A stretch of DNA of 64,000 bases from Humidesulfovibrio mexicanus (GTDB taxonomy: Bacteria > Desulfobacterota > Desulfovibrionia > Desulfovibrionales > Desulfovibrionaceae). A model generated the notes under the pieces. The model did not search any database, was not told the DNA's origin, and saw only the letters and a list, made by a program, of their open reading frames with translations. How positions within the stretch are numbered: the stretch's first letter is position 1; each line of letters starts with the position of its first letter. The translations under genes and the position numbers were made by a program. This document shows positions 51,969 through 61,000 of this stretch, piece by piece. The stretch covers positions 1 through 64,000 of the forward strand of contig NZ_FZOC01000001.1 of assembly GCF_900188225.1 (NCBI RefSeq), written 5' to 3'.

Positions 51969-54071
51969 TCATGTGCGGAAGGTGAACCGGGCCTCCGCAA
52001 CCAGGGCCCCTTCATGGTTCACAAGCACAGGGTTCAACTCCGCCTCGAAGACCTGCGGAAAATCCTGGGCCATGGCGGCCAAGGCGAGCAACACGTCCTC
52101 AAGGGCGCGCAGATTCGCGGCAGGGTGGCCCCCAACGCCTTTCAACAGCAGGTACGAGCGGATCGAGCGGATCATGCCAAAAGCCTCGTCGCGACTCAAG
52201 GGGGTCAGGTGGTGGGAAACATCATGCAAAATTTCGGTGTGTATGCCGCCAAGACCGAACATGAGCAGCGGGCCGAACTGTTCGTCACGCCGCATGGAAA
52301 CGACGGCTTCCACCGAATCCGCAGGGGCCATGGCCTGTACGAGACAGCCGGTGATTGGCGTTTCCGGGCTGATGCGCCCCAGATGGGCCGTCAACCGGCT
52401 GAACGCGAGACGGACTGCGTCATCGCCTTCGAGGTTCAAGGCGACGGCGCCCAGGTCGCGCCGGTGGGACATTTGCGGCGAATAGGCTTTCAAAGCGACA
52501 GGACCGCCGATGCTGCGCGCGAATCCAATGGCCTCAGCTCCGCATCTGGCCAAGTGCGTCAGTGGGACGCGTACGCCATAGGCCGAAACCAGGGCGCGGG
52601 CCTCGAAGTCCGCAAGCTCCACCCTGCCCTGCTTCTCCGCCAACTCAACCAGGGTGCGCGCCTGGGCCAGTTCCCGCCTGGGGGGTTCGTACACGGGAAC
52701 AGGTTTTTGCCGCCACTGGGAATAGGCGTACATGGCCTCGATGCTGCGCAGCGCTGGTTCCGGAAACGCGTAGCACGGCAAACCGGCCTGGCGCAGTATC
52801 TCGCGTCCGACGCTGCCGTGTGCGCGCCCAAGCAGACAGGTGAGCACCGGCTTTGGCGAACGATGAGCCACCTGGGCAATGGCTGTGGCCGTCGCCTCAA
52901 TCTCCACCATGGCTGTTGGGGCGATAAGCAGCAGCACAGCATGGGTAAGCGGATCGTCCAAAACGGCCTCAAGACTTTTCCGATACCGCTCCGCCCCGGC
53001 GTCCCCGATGATGTCCACGGGATTATAGACCGAAGCATAGGGCGGCAGGCAGCCTTGCAGGCGCTGCACGGTTTCCGGCGAAAGCCGCGCCATGTGCAGG
53101 CTGGTGCGTTCGCAGGCATCGGCCGCAAGAATGCCGGGCCCGCCAGCGTTGGACAGGACCGCGACGTTGGGCCCCCGCGGCAGGGGAAGAGTGGCGAAGG
53201 CCTCGGCAAGAAGGAAAAGCGATTCCAGGTCCGGCGCACGAACAATGCCACTTTGCCGGAACGCCGCGGCGCAGGCATCATCCGAACCGGCAATCGCCCC
53301 GGTATGCGAACTGGCCGCCTTGGCCCCGGCATTGGTGGAACCCGCCTTAAGCATGATGACCGGTTTTTTTCGGCTTACCTCACGAGCGGTGCGGACAAAT
53401 TCCTCCCCACCGTCGATATTCTCCATGTACCCGACGATGACCTTGGACGACTGGTCGGATCCCAAATGAGGAAGCAACGAGGTTTCGTTCAACACGGCCT
53501 TGTTGCCCAGGCTGATGAACTTGGAAAACCCGAAGCCTTCATCGGCGGCCCAATCGAGAATCGCCTGGCACAAGGCCCCGGACTGTGAGCAAAAGGCGAC
53601 GGCCCCGGCATTGGGTCGAGAGGCGGAAAAGCTCGCGTTGACACCGTGGGATGCGTTCATCATGCCAAGGCTGTTCGGGCCGAGCAGCGCAATGCCATGA
53701 TTGTGCGCCAGCAAGGCCAGCTTGCGCTCTAGAACATGCCCTTCGCGCCCGGCTTCGCGGAAGCCCGCGCTGATGACGATGGCCGACTTGAGACCCCGCT
53801 CGGCTAGCGTTTCAAAAGCCGGAAGCACAATATCGCGCGGCACGGCGAAAATGGCGAGATCGATGCCGCCGGGCAACTCCTCAACGGAGCGGACAGCCGG
53901 AAGTCCGAGTATGGTTCCCCCCTTGGGATTGACCGGGTACAATCGGCCTTTGAAACCGGACGCGACCATGTTGGCGACAACGGCGTTGCCGACCTTTCCG
54001 GACGATGCCGAAGCCCCGATGACCGCAACGGTTTTGGGAGAAAAAAACGCCTGCAGGGCTTTTGAGTCCAC
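51969..54071 (-). CDS. ADP-forming acetate/acyl-CoA ligase family protein
   Basis: About 700 residues from the GTG at 54071 (GGAG 5 nt upstream). The N-terminal CoA-binding domain has FFSPKTVAVIGASASSGKVGNAVV; a succinyl-CoA-synthetase-like domain has the phosphohistidine region SSHTGAIAGSDDACAAAF (His near residue 257); the C-terminal ATP-grasp domain has VSAYGVRVP and GPVALKAYSPQMSHR. These enzymes make ATP from ADP and acyl-CoA, or the reverse. The order alpha-then-beta fusion equals that of archaeal ACD fusions and bacterial Pat-like proteins; no GNAT domain is seen. Confidence 0.88.
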   Translation of the reverse strand: MDSKALQAFFSPKTVAVIGASASSGKVGNAVVANMVASGFKGRLYPVNPKGGTILGLPAVRSVEELPGGIDLAIFAVPRDIVLPAFETLAERGLKSAIVISAGFREAGREGHVLERKLALLAHNHGIALLGPNSLGMMNASHGVNASFSASRPNAGAVAFCSQSGALCQAILDWAADEGFGFSKFISLGNKAVLNETSLLPHLGSDQSSKVIVGYMENIDGGEEFVRTAREVSRKKPVIMLKAGSTNAGAKAASSHTGAIAGSDDACAAAFRQSGIVRAPDLESLFLLAEAFATLPLPRGPNVAVLSNAGGPGILAADACERTSLHMARLSPETVQRLQGCLPPYASVYNPVDIIGDAGAERYRKSLEAVLDDPLTHAVLLLIAPTAMVEIEATATAIAQVAHRSPKPVLTCLLGRAHGSVGREILRQAGLPCYAFPEPALRSIEAMYAYSQWRQKPVPVYEPPRRELAQARTLVELAEKQGRVELADFEARALVSAYGVRVPLTHLARCGAEAIGFARSIGGPVALKAYSPQMSHRRDLGAVALNLEGDDAVRLAFSRLTAHLGRISPETPITGCLVQAMAPADSVEAVVSMRRDEQFGPLLMFGLGGIHTEILHDVSHHLTPLSRDEAFGMIRSIRSYLLLKGVGGHPAANLRALEDVLLALAAMAQDFPQVFEAELNPVLVNHEGALVAEARFTFRT

Positions 54072-54263
54072 ACCTAGCTCCACGTTAAGGCCGGAACGGA
54101 AGTTCGCGCGCTTCGACAGCCGATGGGACGCGGTTCTTCTTACGCCTGGATACACGTCTCCGCGTCCGGCCTCAAGGGTTCGCAAGCCCGCAAGGCGATC
54201 TTTGTACGCAAAAATTGCGCTGCATGTGTTGCCCAAACGCGCGGCATCACATATGGAACCAAA

Positions 54264-54935
54264 ATGAAATGTTCAGAACGCGCTCCTCGCCCAGCCCAGC
54301 TCAGCGCCGCCATTCTGGTTGGAGGCGCCGCCACGCGTATGGGCGGCGCGGCCAAGGCCCTGCTCACGGTCCAGGGACGGCCCATACTGGACTGGCTCAT
54401 TGACGTTCTGGCTCCCAGGTTTTGCGAGTTGCTCCTGGTCGCCAAGGAAGCCGGACCTTATCGGACGCTCTGCGACCGGCCCGGCTCCGGTTTGCGATTG
54501 GCGCTGGACGTCCTGCCGGGCCGCAGCTCGCTTACAGGCATCCATGCAGCCCTGGAACATGCTTCGTGCAGCCATGTGTTTCTCACGGCGGGCGACACGC
54601 CGTTGTTGCGGCCGCAGCTCGTGGATGCGCTGCTGGAGCACCTGCGTCCCGAGGACGACGTTGTGCTTCCCCTGAAGCCGGACGGCTACTTCGAACCTCT
54701 GTGCGCCCTGTATTCCCGCCGTTGCCTGCCGCATATCGCCGCGCAACTCGCCTGCGGAGACCACAAAATCATCCGTTTTTTCGACAAGGTTCACGTGAAT
54801 CCCCTGCCGCTGGACCACCTGCTCAGGGCCGATCCCGATCTGTGTTCCTTCCGTAACGCCAATACCCCTGACGAACTGCGCTCTTTGCGCGCTTTGGCAG
54901 CCGAAATCAGCCATTCACAGGAGACTCTTCCGTGA
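54264..54935 (+). CDS. mobA: Molybdenum cofactor guanylyltransferase
   Basis: A 223-residue nucleotidyltransferase: AILVGGAATRMGGAAKALLTVQGRPILDWL at the N-terminus, LTGIHAALEHASCSHVFLTAGDTPLL in the middle. MobA attaches GMP to Mo-molybdopterin, giving the guanine-dinucleotide cofactor used by formate dehydrogenases. It overlaps moeA by 4 bp. Starts at ATG 54264 (weak ribosome-binding site). Confidence 0.88.
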   Translation: MKCSERAPRPAQLSAAILVGGAATRMGGAAKALLTVQGRPILDWLIDVLAPRFCELLLVAKEAGPYRTLCDRPGSGLRLALDVLPGRSSLTGIHAALEHASCSHVFLTAGDTPLLRPQLVDALLEHLRPEDDVVLPLKPDGYFEPLCALYSRRCLPHIAAQLACGDHKIIRFFDKVHVNPLPLDHLLRADPDLCSFRNANTPDELRSLRALAAEISHSQETLP

Positions 54936-56173
54936 CGCAGCCCCCGATTAGCCGAGATCTCGCCCTGGAGCGGATCAGGCATCACATCCAAGAACATCAG
55001 ACCAATCCGGTCGAACTGCCGCTGTTCGAAAGTCTCGGCCTTGTCTGCGGGCAGGATCTCTTCGCCGTTCACGCCACCCCGGCAGAGCCCAGAAGCACCG
55101 TGGACGGTTTCGCCTTCGCCAGCCAGTCCATACGAATGGCAACGCCGGACACCCCCATCACGTTGTCCGTATCCGGTCAGATACGTCCTAGCACAAAATC
55201 TCCCGCTGCGTTGGATTCTGGCTGCGCGGTGCAGATTCTGACCGGTGGGCCGCTGCCTCCGGGCGCGGACTGTGTGGTCCCGGCAGAAGATGCCCGCATT
55301 CAGGAAGGTGCCCTGGTATTCGAACGTCCATTGGGAGCGCGTGAGCATGTCCGCGCTGTTGGCAGCGACCTGAAGGCAGGCACACGCATTATCCGCCGTG
55401 GCGAAGAGCTGAACGCGCAGGCCCTTGCCGCTCTTGCGGTGTCTGGCTCGCAAACCGCCAAGGCCTACCGGCCTCCCCAGGTGCTGGCGCTGGCCTTGGG
55501 CAACGAGCTTGATCCTCCCAGCGTTGAAGCCGCTCCGGGCCAGACGTCGGCCGACAACCTGTTGCTTGTCGCAGGGGCGCTGCTGCAACGTGGCGTACCC
55601 GATGTGACTGCTGAAGTGTGCCCCAACGATCTGGAGCGAATCAGCAACAGGCTTGGTCAGGGCACATACCAGTGCATCGTCACCACGGGCGGCACAGGAC
55701 CGGGACAACGGGACTTCATCCGCAAGGCGGCTTCCGATGCCGGATTCCATCCCTTGTTCGATGGCCTGGCCCTGACGCCTGGAAAGAGCATGTTCGTCGC
55801 CGTACGGGGAGCGACCCTGCTCTTCGCGCTTCCCGGAACCCCCTGGGCGGTGTTCTCGCTCACGCAGGCCATTGTGCTACCCTCCATATGCTGGCTGCGC
55901 GGCCGCACCTTGCCGACGCCAAGCCCCATCCTGGCCAAGCCGATGCTGCCACTGCAGTCTCCGCCGCTTGGCTGGGAAAGATTGGTGCCCTGCACGGTCT
56001 CGGCGCTTGGAGCGGAACTGCAGGCGCATCCGCTGCTTGACCGGTCCCGCGAGGCTCGGCTGGACATGCTTGAGGCGCAAGGACTCCTCATCGTTACGGA
56101 TACCACCGACGCCAATGAGCTGTTGCGCATGATCCCCATATGGGAAAATCGCCGAGGGCACCGCCTGGGCTGA
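54932..56173 (+). CDS. moeA: Molybdopterin molybdenumtransferase MoeA
   Basis: A 413-residue MoeA starting at GTG 54932 with AGGAG upstream. It shows STVDGFAFAS, VQILTGGPLPPGADCVVPAED, VGSDLKAGTRIIRRGEEL, a MogA-like domain with VTTGGTGPGQRDFI, and PGTPWAVF. It inserts molybdate (or tungstate) into adenylylated molybdopterin. In place of the usual PGNP the sequence has PGTP. Molybdenum/tungsten formate dehydrogenases are the likely clients. Confidence 0.92.
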   Translation: MTQPPISRDLALERIRHHIQEHQTNPVELPLFESLGLVCGQDLFAVHATPAEPRSTVDGFAFASQSIRMATPDTPITLSVSGQIRPSTKSPAALDSGCAVQILTGGPLPPGADCVVPAEDARIQEGALVFERPLGAREHVRAVGSDLKAGTRIIRRGEELNAQALAALAVSGSQTAKAYRPPQVLALALGNELDPPSVEAAPGQTSADNLLLVAGALLQRGVPDVTAEVCPNDLERISNRLGQGTYQCIVTTGGTGPGQRDFIRKAASDAGFHPLFDGLALTPGKSMFVAVRGATLLFALPGTPWAVFSLTQAIVLPSICWLRGRTLPTPSPILAKPMLPLQSPPLGWERLVPCTVSALGAELQAHPLLDRSREARLDMLEAQGLLIVTDTTDANELLRMIPIWENRRGHRLG

Positions 56174-56190
56174 GGCTGTTGCGGTTTTTC

Positions 56191-56219
56191 TTGACCCCCG
56201 CACGCGCCTTGTATACAAA
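56191..56219 (+). promoter_or_regulatory. Sigma-70-like promoter for tRNA-Thr
   Basis: TTGACC, 17 bp, TACAAA (within TATACAAAT), ending 16 bp before the mature tRNA 5' end. Confidence 0.65.
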
Positions 56220-56235
56220 TTCGCGTCTCGAGTCG

Positions 56236-56311
56236 GCCAGCGTAGCTCAGCTGGCAGAGCAGCTGATTCGTAATCAGCAGGTCCGGGGTTCGATTCCCCG
56301 CGCTGGCTCCA
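56236..56311 (+). tRNA. tRNA-Thr (anticodon CGT)
   Basis: A 76-nt tRNA: acceptor GCCAGCG / CGCTGGC, D-arm AGCTCAGCTGGCAGAGC, anticodon CGT in the loop TTCGTAA, T-arm CCGGGGTTCGATTCCCCG, encoded CCA. Confidence 0.97.
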
Positions 56312-56348
56312 GACCACCCCCTCTCCACGCGAAGGCACCACGTAGCCC

Positions 56349-56388
56349 AAAAGGAAATTCCTGGCGTTGCCGGATTTCCTTTTTTTCG
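56349..56388 (+). terminator. Rho-independent terminator after tRNA-Thr
   Basis: Stem AAAAGGAAAT / ATTTCCTTTT with a 15-nt loop, running into a T tract. The remaining intergenic DNA to 56635 holds no recognisable gene. Confidence 0.8.
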
Positions 56389-56635
56389 TTTGCGCGGGTC
56401 TCCTCTTCGGGCAGCCGCCCCAGACAACGTTCATCACGCCACCCGCAGTCTGGAGGGCATTGCGCAATGCCGACAATGGCCGAGCAGCAAGGCATCCGTC
56501 GCGGCACTCGTCCCAGTGTCCAAGAAACTGACTCGAAATCGTTGCATTCCATATCTGCGGCATGTATGTATGGATATGCGTGGACACCAGTATTCGTTTC
56601 CTGGAACATGAGCAGACACTGGCGGTCGAAGCGAA

Positions 56636-57913
56636 ATGGGACACAATACCTGCTCGGAGGAAACGGGCTTTCTCCTGACAAGGCAGCCGGTATTCGACCG
56701 CAGCCTTGAGCCGTGGGGATCGGCCATGCGCTTCGCCCTGCCTGGAAATGAAGGCCATCTGTTTTGCGACGAGACCAGCGCCAACATGCTGCTTGAAGCC
56801 TATCTTCCCCAGCGGGAAGATTCCACCTCGCGGATTTTGATAGGGTTTCCGGAAGAGGCGTTGCTCCAAGACATCCCTCGTTTGCTCTGGCCCGAGGGCG
56901 TGGTTCTGGAAGTAGATGAAAGCGCTGGATTTCGGCCCGGGATTGTTCAAGCCGTGGCCGAGCTAAAAAAGGTCGGCTTCGGCATCGCGATTTCTGATTT
57001 TCGCAACAGGCCAGGCTGCGGAGGGCTGAACGCCCTTGCGGAGATCATGGGGATCGACTGTGCGGATGGCGCAGAGAGCGATCACGGCAACCTTGAAGAG
57101 CGGATTCAGGCCGCCCATGGGCTTGGAGCAAAGGCCCTTGTGCGCGGCCTGACAAGCTGGACACCCATGCTCCAGGCCAGAATGGCCAACGCAGATTTTT
57201 TCCAGGGTTTTTTCTTCACCAGTATGCATTTGAAGCCCAGCAGCAGGCTTATTACCGCCACCCAGGTCTCGCGTTTGCGCCTCTTGGAGTGTCTGAGCCA
57301 GCCAGATGCCGACTTCAAGGCGCTTGCCCGCGTGGTTGAGGCCGATGCCGCCCTGACGTATCGCTTGTTGCTGTTTCTCAACTCCGCCAGCTTCGGCCTT
57401 GCGCGCAAGGTCACGTCCATAGAACAGGCAATCGTGCTTGCCGGTTGGCGCCCCCTTAAAAAGTGGCTGGAAATCGCCTTGCTTACCGATCTGTCTCCTT
57501 CGCCAAGGCACCAGGAACTCTGCCACTATGCGGCGCAGCGATCAATCTTCCTGCGCTGCATCGCCAAGACTGCTGGACTGGAGCAGCTTGCTCCCAGTCT
57601 CGCGCTCTTGGGGCTTCTTTCGTTCATTGAGCCGATTTTGGAGATGCCGCCTGAGCAGGCGCTGGTGAATATCCCCGTGAGCGAGGCCATCCGCATGGCC
57701 CTATGTGGCCAGAAAAGCCCATTGAGTCCATGGCTTGGGCTGGCCTACGCCATGGAGAACGCGCAGTGGGAGCTTGCGGCACGAGTGGGCGCAAGCGTCA
57801 AGCTGGCGTTGAGCGACCTTTCCAAATGCTATCTGGAATCCCTTACAGAGGCCGATGCGTTGTTTCGGCTGCTTCCTGCCCCAAAGACAAAGGCGTCTAA
57901 TCCAGACGCCTGA
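56636..57913 (+). CDS. EAL-like/HDOD signalling protein (YuxH type)
   Basis: A 425-residue protein. Residues about 10-190 resemble a degenerate EAL phosphodiesterase module (LLTRQPVFDRSLEPWG, LEVDESAG, GFGIAISDFR); the EAL signature itself is missing. Residues about 195-400 form an HDOD domain (FKALARVVEADAALTYRLLLFLNSASFGLARKVTSIEQAIVLAG). This YuxH architecture is linked to c-di-GMP or cyclic-nucleotide signalling without proven catalysis. It converges on the Hpt-domain gene with a 17-bp overlap. Confidence 0.85.
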   Translation: MGHNTCSEETGFLLTRQPVFDRSLEPWGSAMRFALPGNEGHLFCDETSANMLLEAYLPQREDSTSRILIGFPEEALLQDIPRLLWPEGVVLEVDESAGFRPGIVQAVAELKKVGFGIAISDFRNRPGCGGLNALAEIMGIDCADGAESDHGNLEERIQAAHGLGAKALVRGLTSWTPMLQARMANADFFQGFFFTSMHLKPSSRLITATQVSRLRLLECLSQPDADFKALARVVEADAALTYRLLLFLNSASFGLARKVTSIEQAIVLAGWRPLKKWLEIALLTDLSPSPRHQELCHYAAQRSIFLRCIAKTAGLEQLAPSLALLGLLSFIEPILEMPPEQALVNIPVSEAIRMALCGQKSPLSPWLGLAYAMENAQWELAARVGASVKLALSDLSKCYLESLTEADALFRLLPAPKTKASNPDA

Positions 57914-59021
57914 GCGGCAGCAAAGCGCCTGATTCGGCTTGGGCGAAGCCGTGGCTTGCGCATATCCGGACAAGATCCTGTGGCAGCGGCGACACGGCGG
58001 CAAGCGCCCTGCCCCGGTTCTGAAAACTGCGCTTCGCGCAATGGAGAAGTTGAAAGAACAGCAGGTCCGCCCGAACTACAGCCGTCCAGTCGAGAAGGAC
58101 GCCCTCACAATCGGCCATGCCAGCCTCCAAGGCATTGCGCAAATCCGTCAACACGGGCGGCGAGAGCGTCTCCGGCAGACATATTGTGGCCAGCTCCCCC
58201 GCTGGGCGCAGCGCCAGGGCTCCATAGCGCTTTTCATCCGCTCCCGGTTCACGGGAAATCAGTGCCAAGCTGCCGACATCCATATGCCGCACGCGATCGT
58301 GCGGAAGCTTCACCAGCCCTGCCACATACTGGGATTCGAGAATGCTGGCGAAAAGGACATAAAACGGGATGCTGTTTGTGAAGTCATCCAAATCGCCAAC
58401 GGTACAGAAATCCACCTTGCAGTCCACTATGCGGCCGGTGTCGGTCAGGGCCTTCAGCACCTCAAGGGGCATTCTCCCCTTCCCGTGGATGTCGTGGATG
58501 AGGTCGAATTCAAGCAGGTAGATTTCGTTCCCTCCGGCGGCGGCTTGACGAAGACTTTCGGCGTCCACGTCAAAGGTCCCCCCTTTGCCGACAGCAAGGG
58601 CTGCAAAGCCTCCAGCGGGCATGACGGCGTCGTCCGGTTCGCCCACCAGGGCAAGGAGCTGTTCCACCTGGGGTGCGATGTCCAGATGTTCGCTCTCATG
58701 GATGTTGCCCACCAGGAAGCTCAACCGGTCAAAACCGTTGAGCAGGGCATCAAGCAGAGATCTGCTGGACCGCAACTCGCCGCTACGCATCTTGTGCAGT
58801 ACGTTTTCCAACTTGTGGGCAAGGGCCTTGATGTTGTCAAAGCCGAGCATTCCGGCACCGCCCTTGATCGAATGGGCCAAACGGAACACGCCGTTGAGGA
58901 GTTCAGGGTCGCGGTCGTCCCCGGCGGCTTCGATGTCCAGGAGCGATGCTTCGATGCTTTCCAGATGTTCCCGGCAATCCTCCACGAAGCTTTGCGTAAG
59001 CTGCGACAGGTCATGGCTCAT
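57897..59021 (-). CDS. Hpt-domain protein with C-terminal STAS/MlaB-like domain
   Basis: A 374-residue protein. Residues 1-105 form an Hpt domain whose phosphorylatable His is in RLAHSIKGGAGMLGF (His49), as in CheA P1. Residues about 145-250 resemble the CheA-linked regulatory region (EIYLLEFDLIHDIHGKGRMPLEVLKAL). The C-terminal 90 residues form a STAS/MlaB-like fold (GALALRPAGELATICLPETL; GVLLDWTAVVRADLLFFQLL). It lacks a kinase domain, so it would receive phosphate from a partner. It overlaps the preceding gene of the operon by 4 bp. Confidence 0.85.
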   Translation of the reverse strand: MSHDLSQLTQSFVEDCREHLESIEASLLDIEAAGDDRDPELLNGVFRLAHSIKGGAGMLGFDNIKALAHKLENVLHKMRSGELRSSRSLLDALLNGFDRLSFLVGNIHESEHLDIAPQVEQLLALVGEPDDAVMPAGGFAALAVGKGGTFDVDAESLRQAAAGGNEIYLLEFDLIHDIHGKGRMPLEVLKALTDTGRIVDCKVDFCTVGDLDDFTNSIPFYVLFASILESQYVAGLVKLPHDRVRHMDVGSLALISREPGADEKRYGALALRPAGELATICLPETLSPPVLTDLRNALEAGMADCEGVLLDWTAVVRADLLFFQLLHCAKRSFQNRGRALAAVSPLPQDLVRICASHGFAQAESGALLPLRRLD

Positions 59022-59764
59022 GTGGCGGCCTCCCGCTCCGTGCTGATGCTGAAGTGCTTATCCAGCCGCATAAGGGTGAGCAGTTGGTGGATGTCCGTGT
59101 TCACCCCGGTGAGGGCCAGCGCCCCACCCAGCTTGACGAGGGAGTTGTGCGTGGCCACAAGAAGGCCAATTCCCATGGAATCAAGATGCTCAACGCTGGA
59201 AAAATCGAGCACGATCCTCCGTGCGCCCTGCTGGATGCTTGCGCGGAAGCTCTCACGAAGGCCCGCGACTTCCTTGGCGGTAACGTTCGGCCCAAGTGCC
59301 ATTTGAACCAAATCGAATGCAGTGTTGGACATGCCCTGATTCTCCATAGACAAACGTTTGATCATGGTCAGCACGTTGCCTTGGTCGTTGAAGAAAAATG
59401 AATCGGAATACTTGCTGATGATGAACAGGCCCCGCCCTTTCTCTTGCAAGGGGTCGGGGGGGCGCAACGCCGCTGTGCGCCAATCGAAACCGGGCCCCTG
59501 GTCCTGAATGCGAAGGGTCAACGCATCGGCGCTTCTGCACAGACGCACCCAGACGGTCCGGGCAGGATCGGATTCGCTGCCGTGCTGCACCGCGTTCATG
59601 ATCCCCTCTCGGGCAAGCAACTCGACATCAAAAGCCAAGCCGCAGAGCCCTTGTTCAGCAAGATATTCATGAACGAGCGCAATGAAACGCTCTACTCCCT
59701 CCAGAGAGGCGGGCAATTCGCAGGCGACGCCGTCCTCCTCCTGCTGCGCAGGGCGTGCGGTCAT
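59018..59764 (-). CDS. Fused RsbW-like kinase and RsbV-like STAS protein
   Basis: A 248-residue protein from ATG 59764. Residues 1-140: HATPase_c anti-sigma/serine kinase with N-box EGIMNAVQHGSE and G-boxes DQGPGFD and KGRGLFII. Residues about 148-245: STAS antagonist domain with HLDSMGIGLLV, keeping the Asp-Ser pair that RsbW-type kinases phosphorylate. Kinase and its usual substrate are thus one polypeptide. Starts inside the stop codon of the phosphatase gene (ATGA). Confidence 0.88.
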   Translation of the reverse strand: MTARPAQQEEDGVACELPASLEGVERFIALVHEYLAEQGLCGLAFDVELLAREGIMNAVQHGSESDPARTVWVRLCRSADALTLRIQDQGPGFDWRTAALRPPDPLQEKGRGLFIISKYSDSFFFNDQGNVLTMIKRLSMENQGMSNTAFDLVQMALGPNVTAKEVAGLRESFRASIQQGARRIVLDFSSVEHLDSMGIGLLVATHNSLVKLGGALALTGVNTDIHQLLTLMRLDKHFSISTEREAAT

Positions 59765-60879
59765 ACCTCCACCCCCAGGAGCACGATGTCGTCCTGTGGT
59801 TTTGCCTCCGTCGTCATGCCGCGAACCATGTTCCCCACAGCATCCCGAAGGGGGAACAGGACGTTTTGCAAGCACAGTTCGGCCAACGTGTCATGAAAAC
59901 TGTCGCTTGTGACGTAACGCCCTGCATTCTCGGCCAACCCATCGGTATACAGATAGAATCGATCGCCTGATTGGGCGCGAGCGCTGCAATTCCCGAAATC
60001 GGCGTCAAGGAACAGCCCAAGCGGCGGACTTGAAACGCGTATGCTCGCCACCAGGCCGTTTTGCACCGCCATCGCCGGAGGATGCCCGGCCGAAGCCAGC
60101 ATGTAGTGGCCCGCCGAGCGATCGACAAGCAGACACACTGCGGTCATGTAGACCTCCTCGCTGGTGATGGCGCAAAGGGTTGTGTTCATGCGGGAAAGCA
60201 CATCCGCTGGGGTGGCGCTTGATATCGCGTGCTGGCGAAACAAGGCTTTGAGGGAAGGGGTGAGAAACGATGCGCTCAGGTCGTGTCCGCTCACGTCAGC
60301 CAAAAAATACACCGTGCGGCCGGACCCGGTATCCAGCACATCATAAAAGTCGCCTCCAGCCTCAAGCACGGTGAGGAACTGCACGGCAAACCGGGAATCA
60401 GGAAGGTCTTCCGGGCGGGGGAGCAAGGCTCGTTGCGCCTGCTGCACCTGCGCCAGACGTGAAGCCTGGCCGTCAATGACCTCGCGTTGGCGGGCCTGGA
60501 AGGCCATTTGCGCCTTTACCCTGGCCAGAACTTCAGCGGCCATGAATGGCTTGGTGATGTAGTCAACCGCGCCAATGCCCAATCCTTCGAGCTTTTCGGA
60601 CATCTCGCCGAGGCCAGTGATGAACATGACCGGCAAATGTGACGTGGCCGGGTCGTGTTTCAGCTTGCGGCAGGTGTCGAAGCCGGACTCCCCTGGCATC
60701 ATTACGTCCAGCAGAATCATGTCTGGCTGGCTGCTGCGCGCCAATTCAAGGCATTGTTCGCCGCTTGAGGCGCACTCGACATGATAGCCGGACTTGCCCA
60801 GCACACCTTTGAGCACCATGAGGTTCACAGGCTCATCATCCACAACAAGAATTTTTCCGGGGATGTCCGCATCAGCCAT
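59761..60879 (-). CDS. Response regulator with PP2C/SpoIIE phosphatase output (RsbU/RssB-like)
   Basis: A 372-residue protein. The receiver domain (residues 9-125) has ILVVDDEPVN, the phospho-Asp in DMILLDVMMPG and the Lys in DYITKPF; a linker coiled coil follows (residues 130-165); the SpoIIE-type phosphatase (175-370) has EAGGDFYDVL, FLADVSGHD and YTDGLAEN for metal binding. It would dephosphorylate the STAS partner when activated. The open frame upstream to 61428 is antisense to pitA and not coding. Confidence 0.9.
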   Translation of the reverse strand: MADADIPGKILVVDDEPVNLMVLKGVLGKSGYHVECASSGEQCLELARSSQPDMILLDVMMPGESGFDTCRKLKHDPATSHLPVMFITGLGEMSEKLEGLGIGAVDYITKPFMAAEVLARVKAQMAFQARQREVIDGQASRLAQVQQAQRALLPRPEDLPDSRFAVQFLTVLEAGGDFYDVLDTGSGRTVYFLADVSGHDLSASFLTPSLKALFRQHAISSATPADVLSRMNTTLCAITSEEVYMTAVCLLVDRSAGHYMLASAGHPPAMAVQNGLVASIRVSSPPLGLFLDADFGNCSARAQSGDRFYLYTDGLAENAGRYVTSDSFHDTLAELCLQNVLFPLRDAVGNMVRGMTTEAKPQDDIVLLGVEV

Positions 60880-61000
60880 GATGACGCCGTGGCCCTCGCG
60901 TGGGTGGGGGTTCTCGGTCAACTCGCCGCTCGGCGCATTCATAACACAGAATGAGGCAAAAGGAACCGGCAAGTCAAACAGTCTGGCGCAAACGGGTGGG

